DNA of 64,000 nucleotides, taken from positions 124,001 to 188,000 of the forward strand of contig WLWY01000003.1 of the NCBI GenBank assembly GCA_012103325.1, written 5' to 3'. Every line of letters starts with the position of its first letter. Position 1 is the first letter of the stretch. A program made the translations under genes and the position numbers. This DNA is from Alphaproteobacteria bacterium (GTDB lineage: Bacteria; Pseudomonadota; Alphaproteobacteria; UBA8366; GCA-2717185). Positions 18,863-27,448 of the stretch are shown one piece after another. The notes beneath the pieces are model-generated. The model ran no database searches and had not been told where the DNA came from. It worked only from the letters and a program-made list of their open reading frames with translations.

Positions 18863-19555
18863 CTACCCCGGATCGTTCTGAGGTAGCAAGTATTTGCGCG
18901 CTTCCGCGTCCCAATTGCCGGTCGGTTTGCCGAGTTCGCGGCCGGCTTCGTAGCCGCGGCGCAGGGCAGGGCGGGTCTGCAGCGCCTTGTACCAGCGTTT
19001 GACGTTCGGGAAGTGGTTGAGGTCGACACCGAGCCGCTTGTAGGGGATGACCCAGGGCCAACAGGCCATGTCGGCGATGGAATAGGCCCCGGCGATGTAA
19101 TCGCACCCGTCGAGGCGGCGGTCGAGCACGCCGTAGAGCCGCTCCATCTCTGCCCGGTAGCGGGTCTTGCCGTAGGGTACGTCCTCCAGCGCGTAGAAGT
19201 GAAAATGCCCGGCCTGCCCGAGCATCGGCCCGAGCCCGCCCATCTGCCACATCAGCCATTCCAGGACCGCGGTCCGCGCACGGATCTCGGTTGTCAGGAA
19301 GCGTCCGGTCTTCTCCGCCAGGTAGAGAAGGATCGCCCCCGACTCGAAGACGGAAAGCGGTGCGCCGCCGCCGGGCGGCTCATGGTCGACGATCGCCGGC
19401 ATACGGTTGTTCGGGCTGATTGCCAGAAAGTCGGGCTCGAACTGCGCACCGCGGCCGATATTGACCGGCACGATGCGGTAATCCAGCCCCATTTCCTCCA
19501 GCGCGATGGTGATCTTCCAGCCGTTCGGTGTCGGCCAGAAATAGGCATCGATCAT
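18863..19555 (-). CDS. Glutathione S-transferase family protein
   Basis: 230 residues. The N-terminal thioredoxin fold starts AYFWPTPNGWKITIALEEMGLDY (first part of the glutathione site) and contains NNRMPAIVDHEP and VFESGAILLYLAEKTG, where the Glu-Ser pair binds the glutathione glutamyl group. The C-terminal domain is all helical with GPMLGQAGHFHFYA and AYSIADMACWPW. This matches the YfcG/YghU (Ure2-like) nu-class, which often have disulfide reductase activity. It is the last gene of a minus-strand run: LLM oxidoreductase, EthD protein, GST, with gaps of 56 and 31 bases. Confidence 0.9.
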   Translation of the reverse strand: MIDAYFWPTPNGWKITIALEEMGLDYRIVPVNIGRGAQFEPDFLAISPNNRMPAIVDHEPPGGGAPLSVFESGAILLYLAEKTGRFLTTEIRARTAVLEWLMWQMGGLGPMLGQAGHFHFYALEDVPYGKTRYRAEMERLYGVLDRRLDGCDYIAGAYSIADMACWPWVIPYKRLGVDLNHFPNVKRWYKALQTRPALRRGYEAGRELGKPTGNWDAEARKYLLPQNDPG

Positions 19556-19586
19556 GCCTGCACGCTCGCCGCCGGCCCGCGCGCCC

Positions 19587-19898
19587 TCAGATCTTGACGT
19601 CGCTGATCTGGATGACTGGCTCTATATCGGTGTAATTGGGGATGTCCGCCATGATGTCCTCGGCGTGCGGACCGAAGGCCGCCTGGAAGCTGTCCAGCGA
19701 CTCGAAATACAGATGCCCCATTGCGGCATAGGTTGCCGGTGCCCCCGGCGCGCCGCCGCCGAGCCCTTCCTCCACTGCGATATTGAGACAGGCGTCGCCC
19801 ATTTTGCCCTGCACCATGGGCATGTGGCTGTTGCAGTAATAGTCCATGTCGAACGACTTGCCGTCCTCGTTGGCGTACATCACGCTGACCTTGATCAT
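19587..19898 (-). CDS. EthD-family small protein
   Basis: 103 residues in a ferredoxin-like alpha-beta fold, with the family start IKVSVMYANEDGKSFDMDYY, then HMPMVQGKMGDACLN and the C-terminal FGPHAEDIMADIPNYTDIEPV. EthD proteins are small dimers that accompany degradation or monooxygenase pathways; their reaction is often undefined. A GGAAGGAG ribosome site precedes the start. The gene lies between the LLM oxidoreductase and the GST gene in the same direction. Confidence 0.85.
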   Translation of the reverse strand: MIKVSVMYANEDGKSFDMDYYCNSHMPMVQGKMGDACLNIAVEEGLGGGAPGAPATYAAMGHLYFESLDSFQAAFGPHAEDIMADIPNYTDIEPVIQISDVKI

Positions 19899-19954
19899 GA
19901 CTTGGCTCCTTCCCGCTGTCCGGCAGCGATGATACGACAGTTTTTGCGTGCTCC

Positions 19955-20827
19955 CTAACCCGCCTCGTAGGTCTTGCGCCAGTTGCCGATGGCGTCGATA
20001 TGCGCGTCGACGGTCTCGAAACCGGCGCCCATGGTGACGACGGAGATGTGGCTGCCGCCGGCCTCCCGCCAGGCGGCGATATCACCCGGCCAGCGGTTGG
20101 CGCCGTTGCTGTAGGGCTGGATCGACTCGAAGCCGAACCCCTCGCCGCCGCGGCCGTTCTCCTCCAGCATGCCTTCGATCCGCCCCTTAATCTCGACCGC
20201 GTCCGCCTGGGTGCGGCCGGAGAACAGGAACCCGTCGGCGATGCGTGCCGCGCGTTCGTAAGCAATGTCGGTCGAGCCGCCGAGCCAGATCGGGATCTGG
20301 CGCTTGGGCAGCGGCAGGATGCCGGCTCGGTCGATGCGGTGGAAATCGTCGGTGTGATCGATGACGCGTTCGGCCCACAGGCGGCGCATCAGCGCGATTT
20401 GCGCTTCCTGCCGCCGGCCGCGTTTTTTGAACGTGCCCGGCATCTCCAGCCCGTCGAACTCGACCCAGTTCCAGCCCACCCCGACACCAAGCCGCAGCCG
20501 CCCGCCGGAGAACAGATCGACGTCGGCGGCCTGCTTGGCGACCAGCGCCGTCTGCCGCTGCGGCAGCACCAGTACGCCGGTGACCAGCTCGATCGTTGAC
20601 GTCACGCCGGCGAGATAGGCATAAGTGATCAGCGGCTCATGGAACGGGTCGGTGTCCATGTAGGGCCCGCGCAGTTTCGGCTCGCGTCCGAGATGCTCGG
20701 CGCCCAGCACATGATCGTAGATGACGATATGGTCGTACCCCATCGCCTCGGCCGCCTGTGCGAACGCCTTGACCGCCGCGACATCGCCGCCCAGTTCCGT
20801 CTGTGGATAGATAACGCCTGCTTTCAT
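19955..20827 (-). CDS. LLM-class F420- or flavin-dependent oxidoreductase
   Basis: 290 residues of the luciferase-like monooxygenase fold: MKAGVIYPQTELGGD, YDHIVIYDHVLG, TYAYLAGVTSTIELVTGVLVLPQRQ, and GRLRLGVGVGWNWVEFDGL, the family signature loop. PIWLGGSTDIAYERAARIADG marks the C-terminal half. It resembles the TIGR03619-type predicted F420-dependent group, but the cofactor cannot be settled here. It heads a three-gene run with EthD and GST and is divergent from a second LLM gene at 20946 across a 118-base spacer that must hold both promoters. Confidence 0.88.
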   Translation of the reverse strand: MKAGVIYPQTELGGDVAAVKAFAQAAEAMGYDHIVIYDHVLGAEHLGREPKLRGPYMDTDPFHEPLITYAYLAGVTSTIELVTGVLVLPQRQTALVAKQAADVDLFSGGRLRLGVGVGWNWVEFDGLEMPGTFKKRGRRQEAQIALMRRLWAERVIDHTDDFHRIDRAGILPLPKRQIPIWLGGSTDIAYERAARIADGFLFSGRTQADAVEIKGRIEGMLEENGRGGEGFGFESIQPYSNGANRWPGDIAAWREAGGSHISVVTMGAGFETVDAHIDAIGNWRKTYEAG

Positions 20828-20945
20828 GGTCTCGCTCCCTGCCGGTTCGGGCTGTTGCGACTAGTATGACGACGTAGGAGAGGGGTCGTCTAGAGCAAGC
20901 CCGGTCCGCTATGCTAACCGCTACCACCGCAACAGGAGACCCGCC

Positions 20946-21794
20946 ATGCAGATCGGCGTCGCTATGTTCTTCACCGACTATTCGATCACCGCCCCCGACC
21001 TCGGCCGGGCACTGGAGGAGCGCGGCTTCGAGTCGCTGTGGGCGCCGGAGCATTCGCATATTCCGGTCGCGACCAAATCCTCCTTTCCGCTGTGGGACGA
21101 GATCCCCAAGAAGTATTACGACGTGATGGACCCATTTGTGACCCTGACGGCCGCCGCCGTCGCGACGACGAATTTGAAACTCGGCACCGGGATCTGCCTG
21201 GTGATGCAGCGCGACCCGATCCAGACGGCGAAGCTGGTCGCCTCTATCGATCAGGTGTCGAATGGGCGGTTTGTCTTCGGCGTCGGCAATGGCTGGAACG
21301 CGGAGGAGATGGCGGACCATGGCACGGCGTACAGAACCCGCAACAAGCTGGCGCGCGAACGCATCGAGGCGATGCAGAAAATGTGGACGCAGAGCAAGGC
21401 CGAGTATCACGGCGAGATGGTTGACCTGCCGCCGATGATGATGTGGCCGAAGCCGGTGCAAACCCCCTATCCGCCGATCCTCGTCGGCGGCGCCTGGCCC
21501 TACGCGGCAAGGCGGGCGGTACGCTACGGCGACGGCTGGATCCCGCACGCCGCCCTGCCGCCGCACGACGACGTGACCGACTTCCTGCCCGAGTTCAACC
21601 AGATGGCAAAAGACGCCGGCCGCGACCCGCTCCCCATGACCGTATGGGGGGCGAAGCCAGACCTCGATCAGTTCAAACAGCGCCGTGACCGGGGGGTGGC
21701 AAGGATCGTGATCTCGCTGGAGTCAGAACCGAAAGACGAGATCTTGCGGCAGCTCGATATGTGGGCGGAGATTAAGGCGCAGTTGGGGGATTGA
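20946..21794 (+). CDS. LLM-class oxidoreductase (TIGR03619-like)
   Basis: 282 residues: MQIGVAMFFTDYSITAPDLG, FESLWAPEHSHIPV, TNLKLGTGICLVMQRDPIQTAK, then GRFVFGVGNGWNAEEMADHG and PPILVGGAWPYAARRAVRYG. All the strands of the luciferase-like barrel are recognisable. GGAGA precedes the start. It is a distant paralogue of the divergent gene at 19955-20827. Natural substrate unknown; the setting with GST and EthD suggests degradation of a ketone or xenobiotic. Confidence 0.88.
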   Translation: MQIGVAMFFTDYSITAPDLGRALEERGFESLWAPEHSHIPVATKSSFPLWDEIPKKYYDVMDPFVTLTAAAVATTNLKLGTGICLVMQRDPIQTAKLVASIDQVSNGRFVFGVGNGWNAEEMADHGTAYRTRNKLARERIEAMQKMWTQSKAEYHGEMVDLPPMMMWPKPVQTPYPPILVGGAWPYAARRAVRYGDGWIPHAALPPHDDVTDFLPEFNQMAKDAGRDPLPMTVWGAKPDLDQFKQRRDRGVARIVISLESEPKDEILRQLDMWAEIKAQLGD

Positions 21795-21811
21795 TGTGCT
21801 GCGTTGCGCAT

Positions 21812-22130
21812 GCCACCCCCTCCCTAACCCTCCCCCCTCAAGGAGACCTCTGCAAATTGCGAACGGAACCGTCGTCCACCCCCACCTTAGTCCTCCCCCC
21901 TCAAGGGGGAGGAGAGCAACTTGTTGATTTGCCTCAGTTATCCCTTCCCCCTTGAGGGGCTGAAATGTCCATCACAGGCATTTCAGGGCCAGGAAGGGGG
22001 TGGAAACGGTGGCGGCGGCACTATTTCGCAGAGGTCTCCTCAAGGGGGAGGGGACTAAAAAATAAGGCAGCACGCAGCGAACTACTCCCTCCTCCTTGAG
22101 GGGGGAGGGCGGGGTGGGGGTGGATGGCGG
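21812..22130. repeat. Palindromic intergenic repeat R1, interrupted by MITE A
   Basis: Remove the MITE and what remains is a GC-rich palindromic repeat: CCCTCCCCCCTCAA on the left, an AT-containing middle (about 22050-22090), and CCTTGAGGGGGGAGGG with a GGGGGTGGATGGCGG end on the right. The same structure occurs at 24820, 29547, 33491 and 34179. Its left outer flank resembles the right outer flank of R4, read in reverse. This fills the whole gap between two coding regions. Confidence 0.8.
21842..22039 (+). mobile_element. MITE A, 198-bp non-autonomous IS5-type element
   Basis: The element begins GGAGACCTCTGCAAATTG and ends in CTATTTCGCAGAGGTCTCC, so its ends are inverted copies of the IS5-family terminal repeat GGAGACCTCTGCGAAA found at 29667 and 30824. 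It is flanked by TCAA duplications (21838-21841 and 22040-22043). It has no coding capacity. Its interior is an R repeat with an extra 28-base stretch that includes CTGAAATG and CATTTCAG as an inverted pair. The copy at 33579-33776 is its exact reverse complement, base for base, which indicates recent movement. Confidence 0.88.
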
Positions 22131-22191
22131 TGGCGGGAGAGAAAACCGAACACACCTTGACCTCTCCGCCTTTCCGTATTGAGGTACTCCC

Positions 22192-22605
22192 ATGACAATC
22201 CTCCACATCCAGGCCGGCACGTTCAGTTTCAAAGCGCGCCTCGAGGAGGCCGCCGCACCGCAGACCTGTGCGCGCTTCCGCGAATTGCTGCCGTTCGCGA
22301 ACAAGGTCATCCATTCGCGCTGGAGCGGCGAGGCGGTCTGGGTGCCGCTGGGCGATCTCGACCTCGGGCTGGCGTTCGAGAACCACACCATGCACCCGTC
22401 GCGCGGCGACATCCTGCTCTACCCCGGCGGCTTCAGCGAGACGGAGATCCTGTTCGCCTATGGCAGCTCCAGCTTCGCCAGCAAGATGGGCGACCTCGCG
22501 GGCAACCACTTCCTGACTGTCGTGGAAGGCCAGCATGTCCTGCCGGAGTTCGGCCGTACCGTGCTGTGGGACGGCGCGCAGGATATCGTGTTTTCGGAGG
22601 CGTAA
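22192..22605 (+). CDS. DUF3830 family protein (cyclophilin-like)
   Basis: 137 residues, with CARFRELLPFANKVIHSRWSG early, AVWVPLG, and HPSRGDILLYPGGFSETEIL, which match the DUF3830 family of cyclophilin-like beta barrels. Function unknown; members are often found with hydrolase and transporter genes for small organic compounds. The aldo/keto reductase gene starts five bases after its stop, so these are one operon with the MFS gene. Confidence 0.8.
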   Translation: MTILHIQAGTFSFKARLEEAAAPQTCARFRELLPFANKVIHSRWSGEAVWVPLGDLDLGLAFENHTMHPSRGDILLYPGGFSETEILFAYGSSSFASKMGDLAGNHFLTVVEGQHVLPEFGRTVLWDGAQDIVFSEA

Positions 22606-22610
22606 AACGC

Positions 22611-23576
22611 ATGCAATACACCACATTGGGCCGGACCGGGCTGAAGGTCAGCGTCGCGGGGCTGGGCTGCGGCGGGAACAGCCGGATCGGGCTCGGCGCG
22701 GGGCGCTCGATGGAAGAGGCCGCCACTGTCATCCGCGCCGCCATCGATCACGGCGTGACCTATATCGACACCGCGCGCAACTACGGCACCGAGCCCGCCG
22801 TGGGCATGGCGCTCAAAGGCGTGCCGCGCGACAGCGTGGTGATCTCGACCAAAGCCATCATTCGCGAGAAGGGCGAACGGATCGCGCCGGCGGAACTCGT
22901 CGCCCGTCTCGACCATTCGCTCACGCAGCTCGGCACGGATTATACGGACATTTATTTCCTGCACGGCGTCGCCCTTAGGGACTACGAATACGCGCGCGAC
23001 GTGCTGGCCCCGGCGATGCTGAAAGAGCGCGACAAGGGCAAGTTCCGCCACCTCGGCATCACGGAGCCCGCCTCGAGCGACCCGGAACAGGCCTCGATGC
23101 GCCGCGCGGTGGACGACCCCGACGCGTGGGAGGTGATGATGCTGGCCTTTCACATGATGCACCAGACGGCGCGCAGCCATATCTTCCCCAAGACGCAGGC
23201 GGGCGGCGTCGGCACCGCGATGATGTATGTCGTGCGCAACGTCTTCAGCCGCCCCGGCCTGCTGGAAGAGACCGTGCGCGATCTGATCGAACGCGGCGCG
23301 CTGCCAGCGGATGCGCTTGATCCCGCCGATCCGCTCGGTTTCTTGGTGCATGAAGACGGTGCCGAGAGCGTCATCGACGCCGCCTACCGCTTCGCCCGCC
23401 ACCAGCCGGGCGCCGACACCGTCCTGTTCGGCACCGGCAACGTCGATCACCTGAAGGCGAACATCGAGTCGATCCTGCGCCCGCCGCTGCCCGAAGCCGA
23501 TGTGGCGCGGCTGCACGAATTGTTCGGCACCCTGACCGGCGTCGGGCTCGATTTGCCGGACCATATGCGCGGGTAA
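22611..23576 (+). CDS. Aldo/keto reductase family protein
   Basis: 321 residues from ATG 22611, preceded by GGAGG. It starts MQYTTLGRTGLKVSVAGLGC, with AIDHGVTYIDTARNYGTEP (the catalytic Asp and Tyr of the family lie in DTARNYG), the Lys in VISTKAIIR, and LDHSLTQLGTDYTDIYFLHG carrying the His. C-terminal GTGNVDHLKANIESI is the NADPH-binding end. It reduces or oxidises a carbonyl using NAD(P)H; substrate unknown. The stop overlaps the start of the transporter (TAATG), so translation is coupled. Confidence 0.9.
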   Translation: MQYTTLGRTGLKVSVAGLGCGGNSRIGLGAGRSMEEAATVIRAAIDHGVTYIDTARNYGTEPAVGMALKGVPRDSVVISTKAIIREKGERIAPAELVARLDHSLTQLGTDYTDIYFLHGVALRDYEYARDVLAPAMLKERDKGKFRHLGITEPASSDPEQASMRRAVDDPDAWEVMMLAFHMMHQTARSHIFPKTQAGGVGTAMMYVVRNVFSRPGLLEETVRDLIERGALPADALDPADPLGFLVHEDGAESVIDAAYRFARHQPGADTVLFGTGNVDHLKANIESILRPPLPEADVARLHELFGTLTGVGLDLPDHMRG

Positions 23577-24772
23577 TGCATTACGGGTGGGTGATCGTCG
23601 CCGCGGGCGTGGTCGCGGGCGCGAGCGGGTACGGGACCTATTACGCCTTTACCCTGTTCTACACCGAACTGGTGGCCGAATTCGGCTGGAGCCGCACGGC
23701 GGTGTCGGGGGCGATGTCGCTCGGCATGATGGCCTACGGGTTCTTCGGCCTGCCCATGGGCTGGTGCGTCGACCGGTTCGGGCCGCGCGGGACGGTGTTC
23801 GTCGGCGGAATTCTGTTCGGGACCGGCACGGCGCTCGGCGCCTGGGTCGAGGAGCTGTGGCATCTTTACGCCCTTTATGGCGGGCTCGCGGCGATAGGGA
23901 TGGGGGCGGCCTGGGCGCCGCTGGTCGCCACCGTGTCGCGCTGGTTCGAGGCGCGGCGCGGCCTGGCGGTGGGGATCACGGCGGTGGGCGGCAGCGTCGG
24001 CGTGTTCATCATCGCGCCGCTGGCCGAGGCGCTGATCGACGCCCGCGGCTGGCGAGAGGCCTATCTCTGGCTTGGCCTGATTTCCGGCGGGCTGATGGCG
24101 GGATCGGCCCTGCTGCTCTGCCGCGATCCGGCCGACCGCGGTCTGCGGCCCTACGGTGCGGGCGCACCGCCGCAAGCCGCCGCCACTGCCGGTCCGCCGC
24201 CGCCGCCGGCCGGGCTCGGCGCGATCGTCCGCCGCCGCCTGTTCTGGCATATGAGCGTCGCCTTCGGCCTGTGGTGGTTCGCGGGCGCCATCGTCTATAT
24301 CCAGATCGCGCCCTTCCTGGTGGAGAAGGGTTTCGACAGCAGTTTCGCCGCGCTCGCCCTGATGCTGTTCGGCGCGGGCAATTGTGCCGGACGGATCGCC
24401 ATGGGGCTGCTGTGCGACCGCATCGGCGGCGGGCGCGCCTACCGCCTGTCGATGCTGATCGCCGCCGTCGCGATGAGCGGCTTCGCGCTCGCCGCGGGAC
24501 CGGCGGGGCTGCTCGCCGCGGTGTTCGCCGTCGGTTTCGGCTTCGGCGGTGCGCTGCCACTGATCACGACCATCGCCGTGGCGCTGTTCGGCACCGCCGC
24601 GATCGGCGCGTTGATGGGCGCGGTGCTGGCGCTGGTCGGCCTGATCGGCGCAGGCGGCCCGCTGGCCGGCGGCATGATCTACGACGCGCTACAGACCTAC
24701 GCCCCGGCCTTCCATCTGGGTGCTGCGGTGTTCCTGTTGTCGCTGGCCCTGTCCTACGGTCTGCGGCGCTGA
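23576..24772 (+). CDS. MFS transporter, monocarboxylate/oxalate-formate type
   Basis: 398 residues with about 12 hydrophobic helices in two groups of six, separated by a Pro/Ala-rich loop near 195-215. The first half has YGTYYAFTLFYTELVAEFGWSR and the loop MGWCVDRFGPRG, the MFS motif A variant of the monocarboxylate/oxalate-formate family; the second half has LLCDRIGGGRAYR. It overlaps the reductase stop by one base and so completes the DUF3830, reductase, transporter operon, probably for uptake and use of one small organic acid. Confidence 0.9.
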   Translation: MHYGWVIVAAGVVAGASGYGTYYAFTLFYTELVAEFGWSRTAVSGAMSLGMMAYGFFGLPMGWCVDRFGPRGTVFVGGILFGTGTALGAWVEELWHLYALYGGLAAIGMGAAWAPLVATVSRWFEARRGLAVGITAVGGSVGVFIIAPLAEALIDARGWREAYLWLGLISGGLMAGSALLLCRDPADRGLRPYGAGAPPQAAATAGPPPPPAGLGAIVRRRLFWHMSVAFGLWWFAGAIVYIQIAPFLVEKGFDSSFAALALMLFGAGNCAGRIAMGLLCDRIGGGRAYRLSMLIAAVAMSGFALAAGPAGLLAAVFAVGFGFGGALPLITTIAVALFGTAAIGALMGAVLALVGLIGAGGPLAGGMIYDALQTYAPAFHLGAAVFLLSLALSYGLRR

Positions 24773-24819
24773 GGCTGCGCGGGTTGGTGCGGGATACTTC
24801 TACGAAATTATCGGGGGAA

Positions 24820-24938
24820 CCGCCGTCCACCCCCATCCTGGCCTTCCCCCCTCAAGGGGGAAGGGATAACCCAGGTGGATCGACAAGTTGCTCTCCTCCC
24901 CCTTGAGGGGGGAGGATTGAGGAGGGGGTGGACGGCGG
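24820..24938. repeat. Palindromic intergenic repeat R2 (uninterrupted reference copy)
   Basis: The ends CCGCCGTCCACCCCC and GGGGGTGGACGGCGG are exact reverse complements, and two inner CCCCTCAAGGGG/CCCCTTGAGGGG palindromes lie about 60 bases apart. The middle holds GGATAACCCAGGTGGATCGACAAG. With no insertion, it shows what the other copies looked like before IS5 and MITE entry. It is in the spacer between the MFS and NIPSNAP genes. Confidence 0.85.
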
Positions 24939-25010
24939 CGGCCTTGCCAAACGGGAACGCCGGACCCTACGCTAAGCCCAACCACACAACACGAGGGAAG
25001 GGAGCCTCCA

Positions 25011-25646
25011 ATGATCTACGAACTGCGCACCTACACCACGAAGCCCGGCCAGGCGATGGTCCATGTGAAGAATTCCGGCACGCTCGGCCGCGACATCCGC
25101 GGCGACAATTACGGCAAGCTCGTCGGCCACTGGGTGACGGAGATCGGGCCGCTGAATCAAAGCATGCATATGTGGGAATATGAAAGCCTCAACGACCGTG
25201 CGGAAAAGCGCGCGGCGCTGGCCAAGCTCGACCGGTGGCAGAACGAGTACCGTCCCGCCAACGGCGACGCCATCATCCGCCAGGACGTCCGCCTGATGAA
25301 CGCCGTCGTCGCCCCGAAAGCCCCGGCCAGCGACGGCAACATCTACGAATTCCGCAACTACCGCCTGCGCCCGGGCGCCATGGGCAAATGGTGCGCCGCC
25401 TTCACCGGCGCGCTCACCGTGCGGGAGAAATACTCCAAGATCGTCGGGCTGTGGCAGAGCGAGGCCGGCCAGCCGAACGAGGTCTGCCATATCTGGGCGT
25501 ATCCCGACCTCAACGCGAGAGCCGAAGCCCGCGGCGGCGCCGCCGGGGACCCCGGCTGGCAGGCGTTCCTGAAAGAAGGCGGCCCGCTGATCGAGGAAAT
25601 GTGGTCGACCGTGATGCTGCCGGCGGATCACTCGCCGCTGAAGTGA
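25011..25646 (+). CDS. NIPSNAP family protein
   Basis: 211 residues made of two NIPSNAP ferredoxin-like repeats: MIYELRTYTTKPGQAMVHVK with HMWEYESLNDRAEKRAALAK in the first, and IYEFRNYRLRPGAMGKWCAA with CHIWAYPDLNARAEARGG in the second. GGGAAGGGAG is a strong ribosome site. The family is of dimeric alpha-beta barrel type and its biochemical role is undefined; it often sits among degradation genes as here. Confidence 0.9.
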   Translation: MIYELRTYTTKPGQAMVHVKNSGTLGRDIRGDNYGKLVGHWVTEIGPLNQSMHMWEYESLNDRAEKRAALAKLDRWQNEYRPANGDAIIRQDVRLMNAVVAPKAPASDGNIYEFRNYRLRPGAMGKWCAAFTGALTVREKYSKIVGLWQSEAGQPNEVCHIWAYPDLNARAEARGGAAGDPGWQAFLKEGGPLIEEMWSTVMLPADHSPLK

Positions 25647-25675
25647 CGCGGGCAAGATTGCTAAAGAACCTTCCG

Positions 25676-25702
25676 CGTCATCCTCGGCCTGATCGAGGAT
25701 CC
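25676..25702. repeat. Short palindromic repeat of the GTCATCC...GGATCC type
   Basis: CGTCATCCTCGGCCTGATCG followed by AGGATCC resembles the very common alphaproteobacterial intergenic repeat that pairs GTCATCC with a reversed GGATCC end. A second, better-kept copy in the opposite orientation is at 30931-30957. Confidence 0.55.
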
Positions 25703-25879
25703 ATGCAACGTTGGAACGTCTCGGGCCAGTTCGAATAACGTATTAGGTCCCCGGAATAATAGGAGGTGGCGGCGTAGCCATTCCGCCGCTGCTGCACCGT
25801 CCCGGTAGGGTCTAGCGTGAGGGAGGTTTCGAGAGTTAGTTCTTGCATATGTTGAATCGACCCCTTTAACTCGGGGATC

Positions 25880-26611
25880 ATGTGGGAACATACGTTACCG
25901 GTCGTGTGGGAGTTTACGTGGCCGCTCCTAATTACGATGTATGCCGTTGTCCTGGTTCACGGGTGCGGACATTTGATCGCCGCTCGTTTGCTCGGTATCG
26001 GCGTGGAAACGATCTCGATCGGCTTGGGACCAAAGCTAGCCGCTTTCCCTCGGGATAACCCGTTTTGGAGGATTTGTTGGTTGCCTGTCGGCGGTTATGT
26101 CCGACTGCAAACGGCATATGAAGACGAGGGATCATATGGAAAGAAGATCGCTGTCTCTTGCTCCGGTCCTCTCCTGAGCGTTCTATTCGCGTTTGCGATA
26201 TTTTTCGTTCTTTTTGCAATAAAGGGCGTTCCCGCGATCGAGGGGAGAGAATTCAAACTTCTGCAGCTCTCTATCGTCGATAGCGTTCCCGCGGCGATGC
26301 GTTCTCTCGTTTGGACATGGAGAGTCTGGACAATTGGCGATTTGATAACGTTCTTTCCCGCCTATAATTCCGCCGTGACATGGTGGTTCTTTTTAGTCGC
26401 AATTTGTTCCTCGAAATTCGGCATCTTAAACCTGTTGCCGCTACCCACACTCGATGGCTGGAGCATCTTGCGACTAATCTTGGCGTCTTTCGCCGGTGCG
26501 GAAACTGCAGCCAAGACGATGAAATGGCTGCTTTGGTTCGTCATCGGCCTCCTGACGATGGTCGTAGCCTATGTGATCTGGCTCGATTTGGTCGAATTTG
26601 GCATCGTCTAA
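25880..26611 (+). CDS. Site-2-protease (M50/RseP-like) homologue lacking the catalytic glutamate
   Basis: 243 residues with four or more membrane helices. The order of motifs is that of RseP-type intramembrane metalloproteases: a first helix with the zinc site, GLGPKLAAF, WLPVGGYVRLQTAYEDEG, then SGPLLSVLFAFAIFF and NLLPLPTLDGW with the zinc Asp192. However, where HExxH should be, the sequence is H27-G28-C29-G30-H31, so the general-base Glu is Gly. There is no PDZ domain; only about 60 residues separate the two membrane halves. It should therefore be a pseudoprotease that can still bind zinc or substrates, unless the change is recent damage: GGG is one transition from GAG. It opens the AT-richer island that continues to 28.7 kb. 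Confidence 0.8.
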   Translation: MWEHTLPVVWEFTWPLLITMYAVVLVHGCGHLIAARLLGIGVETISIGLGPKLAAFPRDNPFWRICWLPVGGYVRLQTAYEDEGSYGKKIAVSCSGPLLSVLFAFAIFFVLFAIKGVPAIEGREFKLLQLSIVDSVPAAMRSLVWTWRVWTIGDLITFFPAYNSAVTWWFFLVAICSSKFGILNLLPLPTLDGWSILRLILASFAGAETAAKTMKWLLWFVIGLLTMVVAYVIWLDLVEFGIV

Positions 26612-26683
26612 GAAGTGATGCCGGCAAGGCAGATTGAATTAAATATAGTGTCCCCTTTTATTCCAAATTGGTGGAGAGCTACG

Positions 26684-27228
26684 ATGATCGAACGGTCTGA
26701 TGAAGAGCGTTGGCATTCTAGAGAGAAAGAGTTGCTTGAGGAAATTGAAGAAAGGATAAAATTTTATGTATTTTGGTGTGAGAGAAATCGAATTGGACAG
26801 AGAGTTTCATCTTTAGTTGTTCTTGTTTGTTCGGTATTGGCTCCGATTTCTGTAGTGTCTGGATCCGAACTTGGCATCAGCGAGTTTGGGATTGGCGAAA
26901 AAATATTAATCAATTAGCACTATTTCTGACAATTACTGTTGCCATAGTTGAAGGAATTAGACGAATATTTCGGTTTGATAACAGGTGGCGAATCTGTGCG
27001 GAATGTAGAGAGAGACTAATAAAGTTGAGGGCGGAATACCTTGACGATCAGATTGGAAAAAAAGTGGGAAGCGCAGACTGGATCGCGAATGTTTCAGCTA
27101 CCCGCCAGCGAGTTTCTGAGATTGTGGCTGAACACGTTTCGGATTTCGCGCAGATGCTTACAATGGCGGACGGAGAACCGAATAAGCCCGTTCAAACGGT
27201 GGGAGCATCTAAGGAAAAACTAGACTGA
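26684..27228 (+). pseudogene. Frameshifted two-helix SLATT/DUF4231-like protein
   Basis: Starts at ATG 26684 with GGAGAG upstream. The first frame gives an amphipathic N-terminus (EKELLEEIEERIKFYVFW) and one membrane helix (VSSLVVLVCSVLAPISVV) and stops at 26917. The next frame, entered at the six-A run near 26899, continues without gap into a second helix (LALFLTITVAIVEGIRR), FRFDNRWRICAECRERL and a helical tail to 27228. Adding one A in that run restores a single frame of about 180 residues. The two-helix plan with a following RW and helix resembles SLATT/DUF4231 proteins, membrane effectors often linked with nucleotide-sensing defence systems. Family assignment is moderate. Either a mutation, a sequencing error in the run, or slippage. 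Confidence 0.6.
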
Positions 27229-27313
27229 CCCCTAGGTGGGGTTTGACAGTTTCATTTAAATTCTTGAAGTTTTAGGAATGCTATACTTACCCCACTAGGT
27301 TTCTGGATTATGG

Positions 27314-27335
27314 ACGTGGTGTAATTACACTACGT
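27314..27335. promoter_or_regulatory. 22-bp near-perfect palindrome, candidate operator
   Basis: ACGTGGTGTAATTACACTAC ends in GT and is self-complementary except for one base pair. It lies about 115 bases before the start at 27449. A second imperfect inverted pair flanks the promoter-like region (CTAGGTGGGG near 27232 and CCCCACTAGG near 27290), and a CATCTTAAGATG palindrome sits near 27402. The interval 27229-27448 is non-coding and AT-rich. Confidence 0.45.
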
Positions 27336-27448
27336 CACTGTATTAAGTGCTAACTAAAACACAATCGAAAGCAACTCGATTTATAAGGCCTCTTGGGATT
27401 CTCATCTTAAGATGGTAGATTCCTGCCTTGAACGCAGGAGAAATGAAG

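Noticed and set aside
25678..25881. Minus-strand 67-codon frame before the pseudoprotease gene
   Set aside because: No ribosome site, overlaps a common intergenic palindrome at its end and no recognised family.
27245..27290. TTGACA with TATACT as a sigma-70 promoter
   Set aside because: The spacing is about 33 bases, too long for a functional pair; the region may still hold a promoter but I cannot place it.
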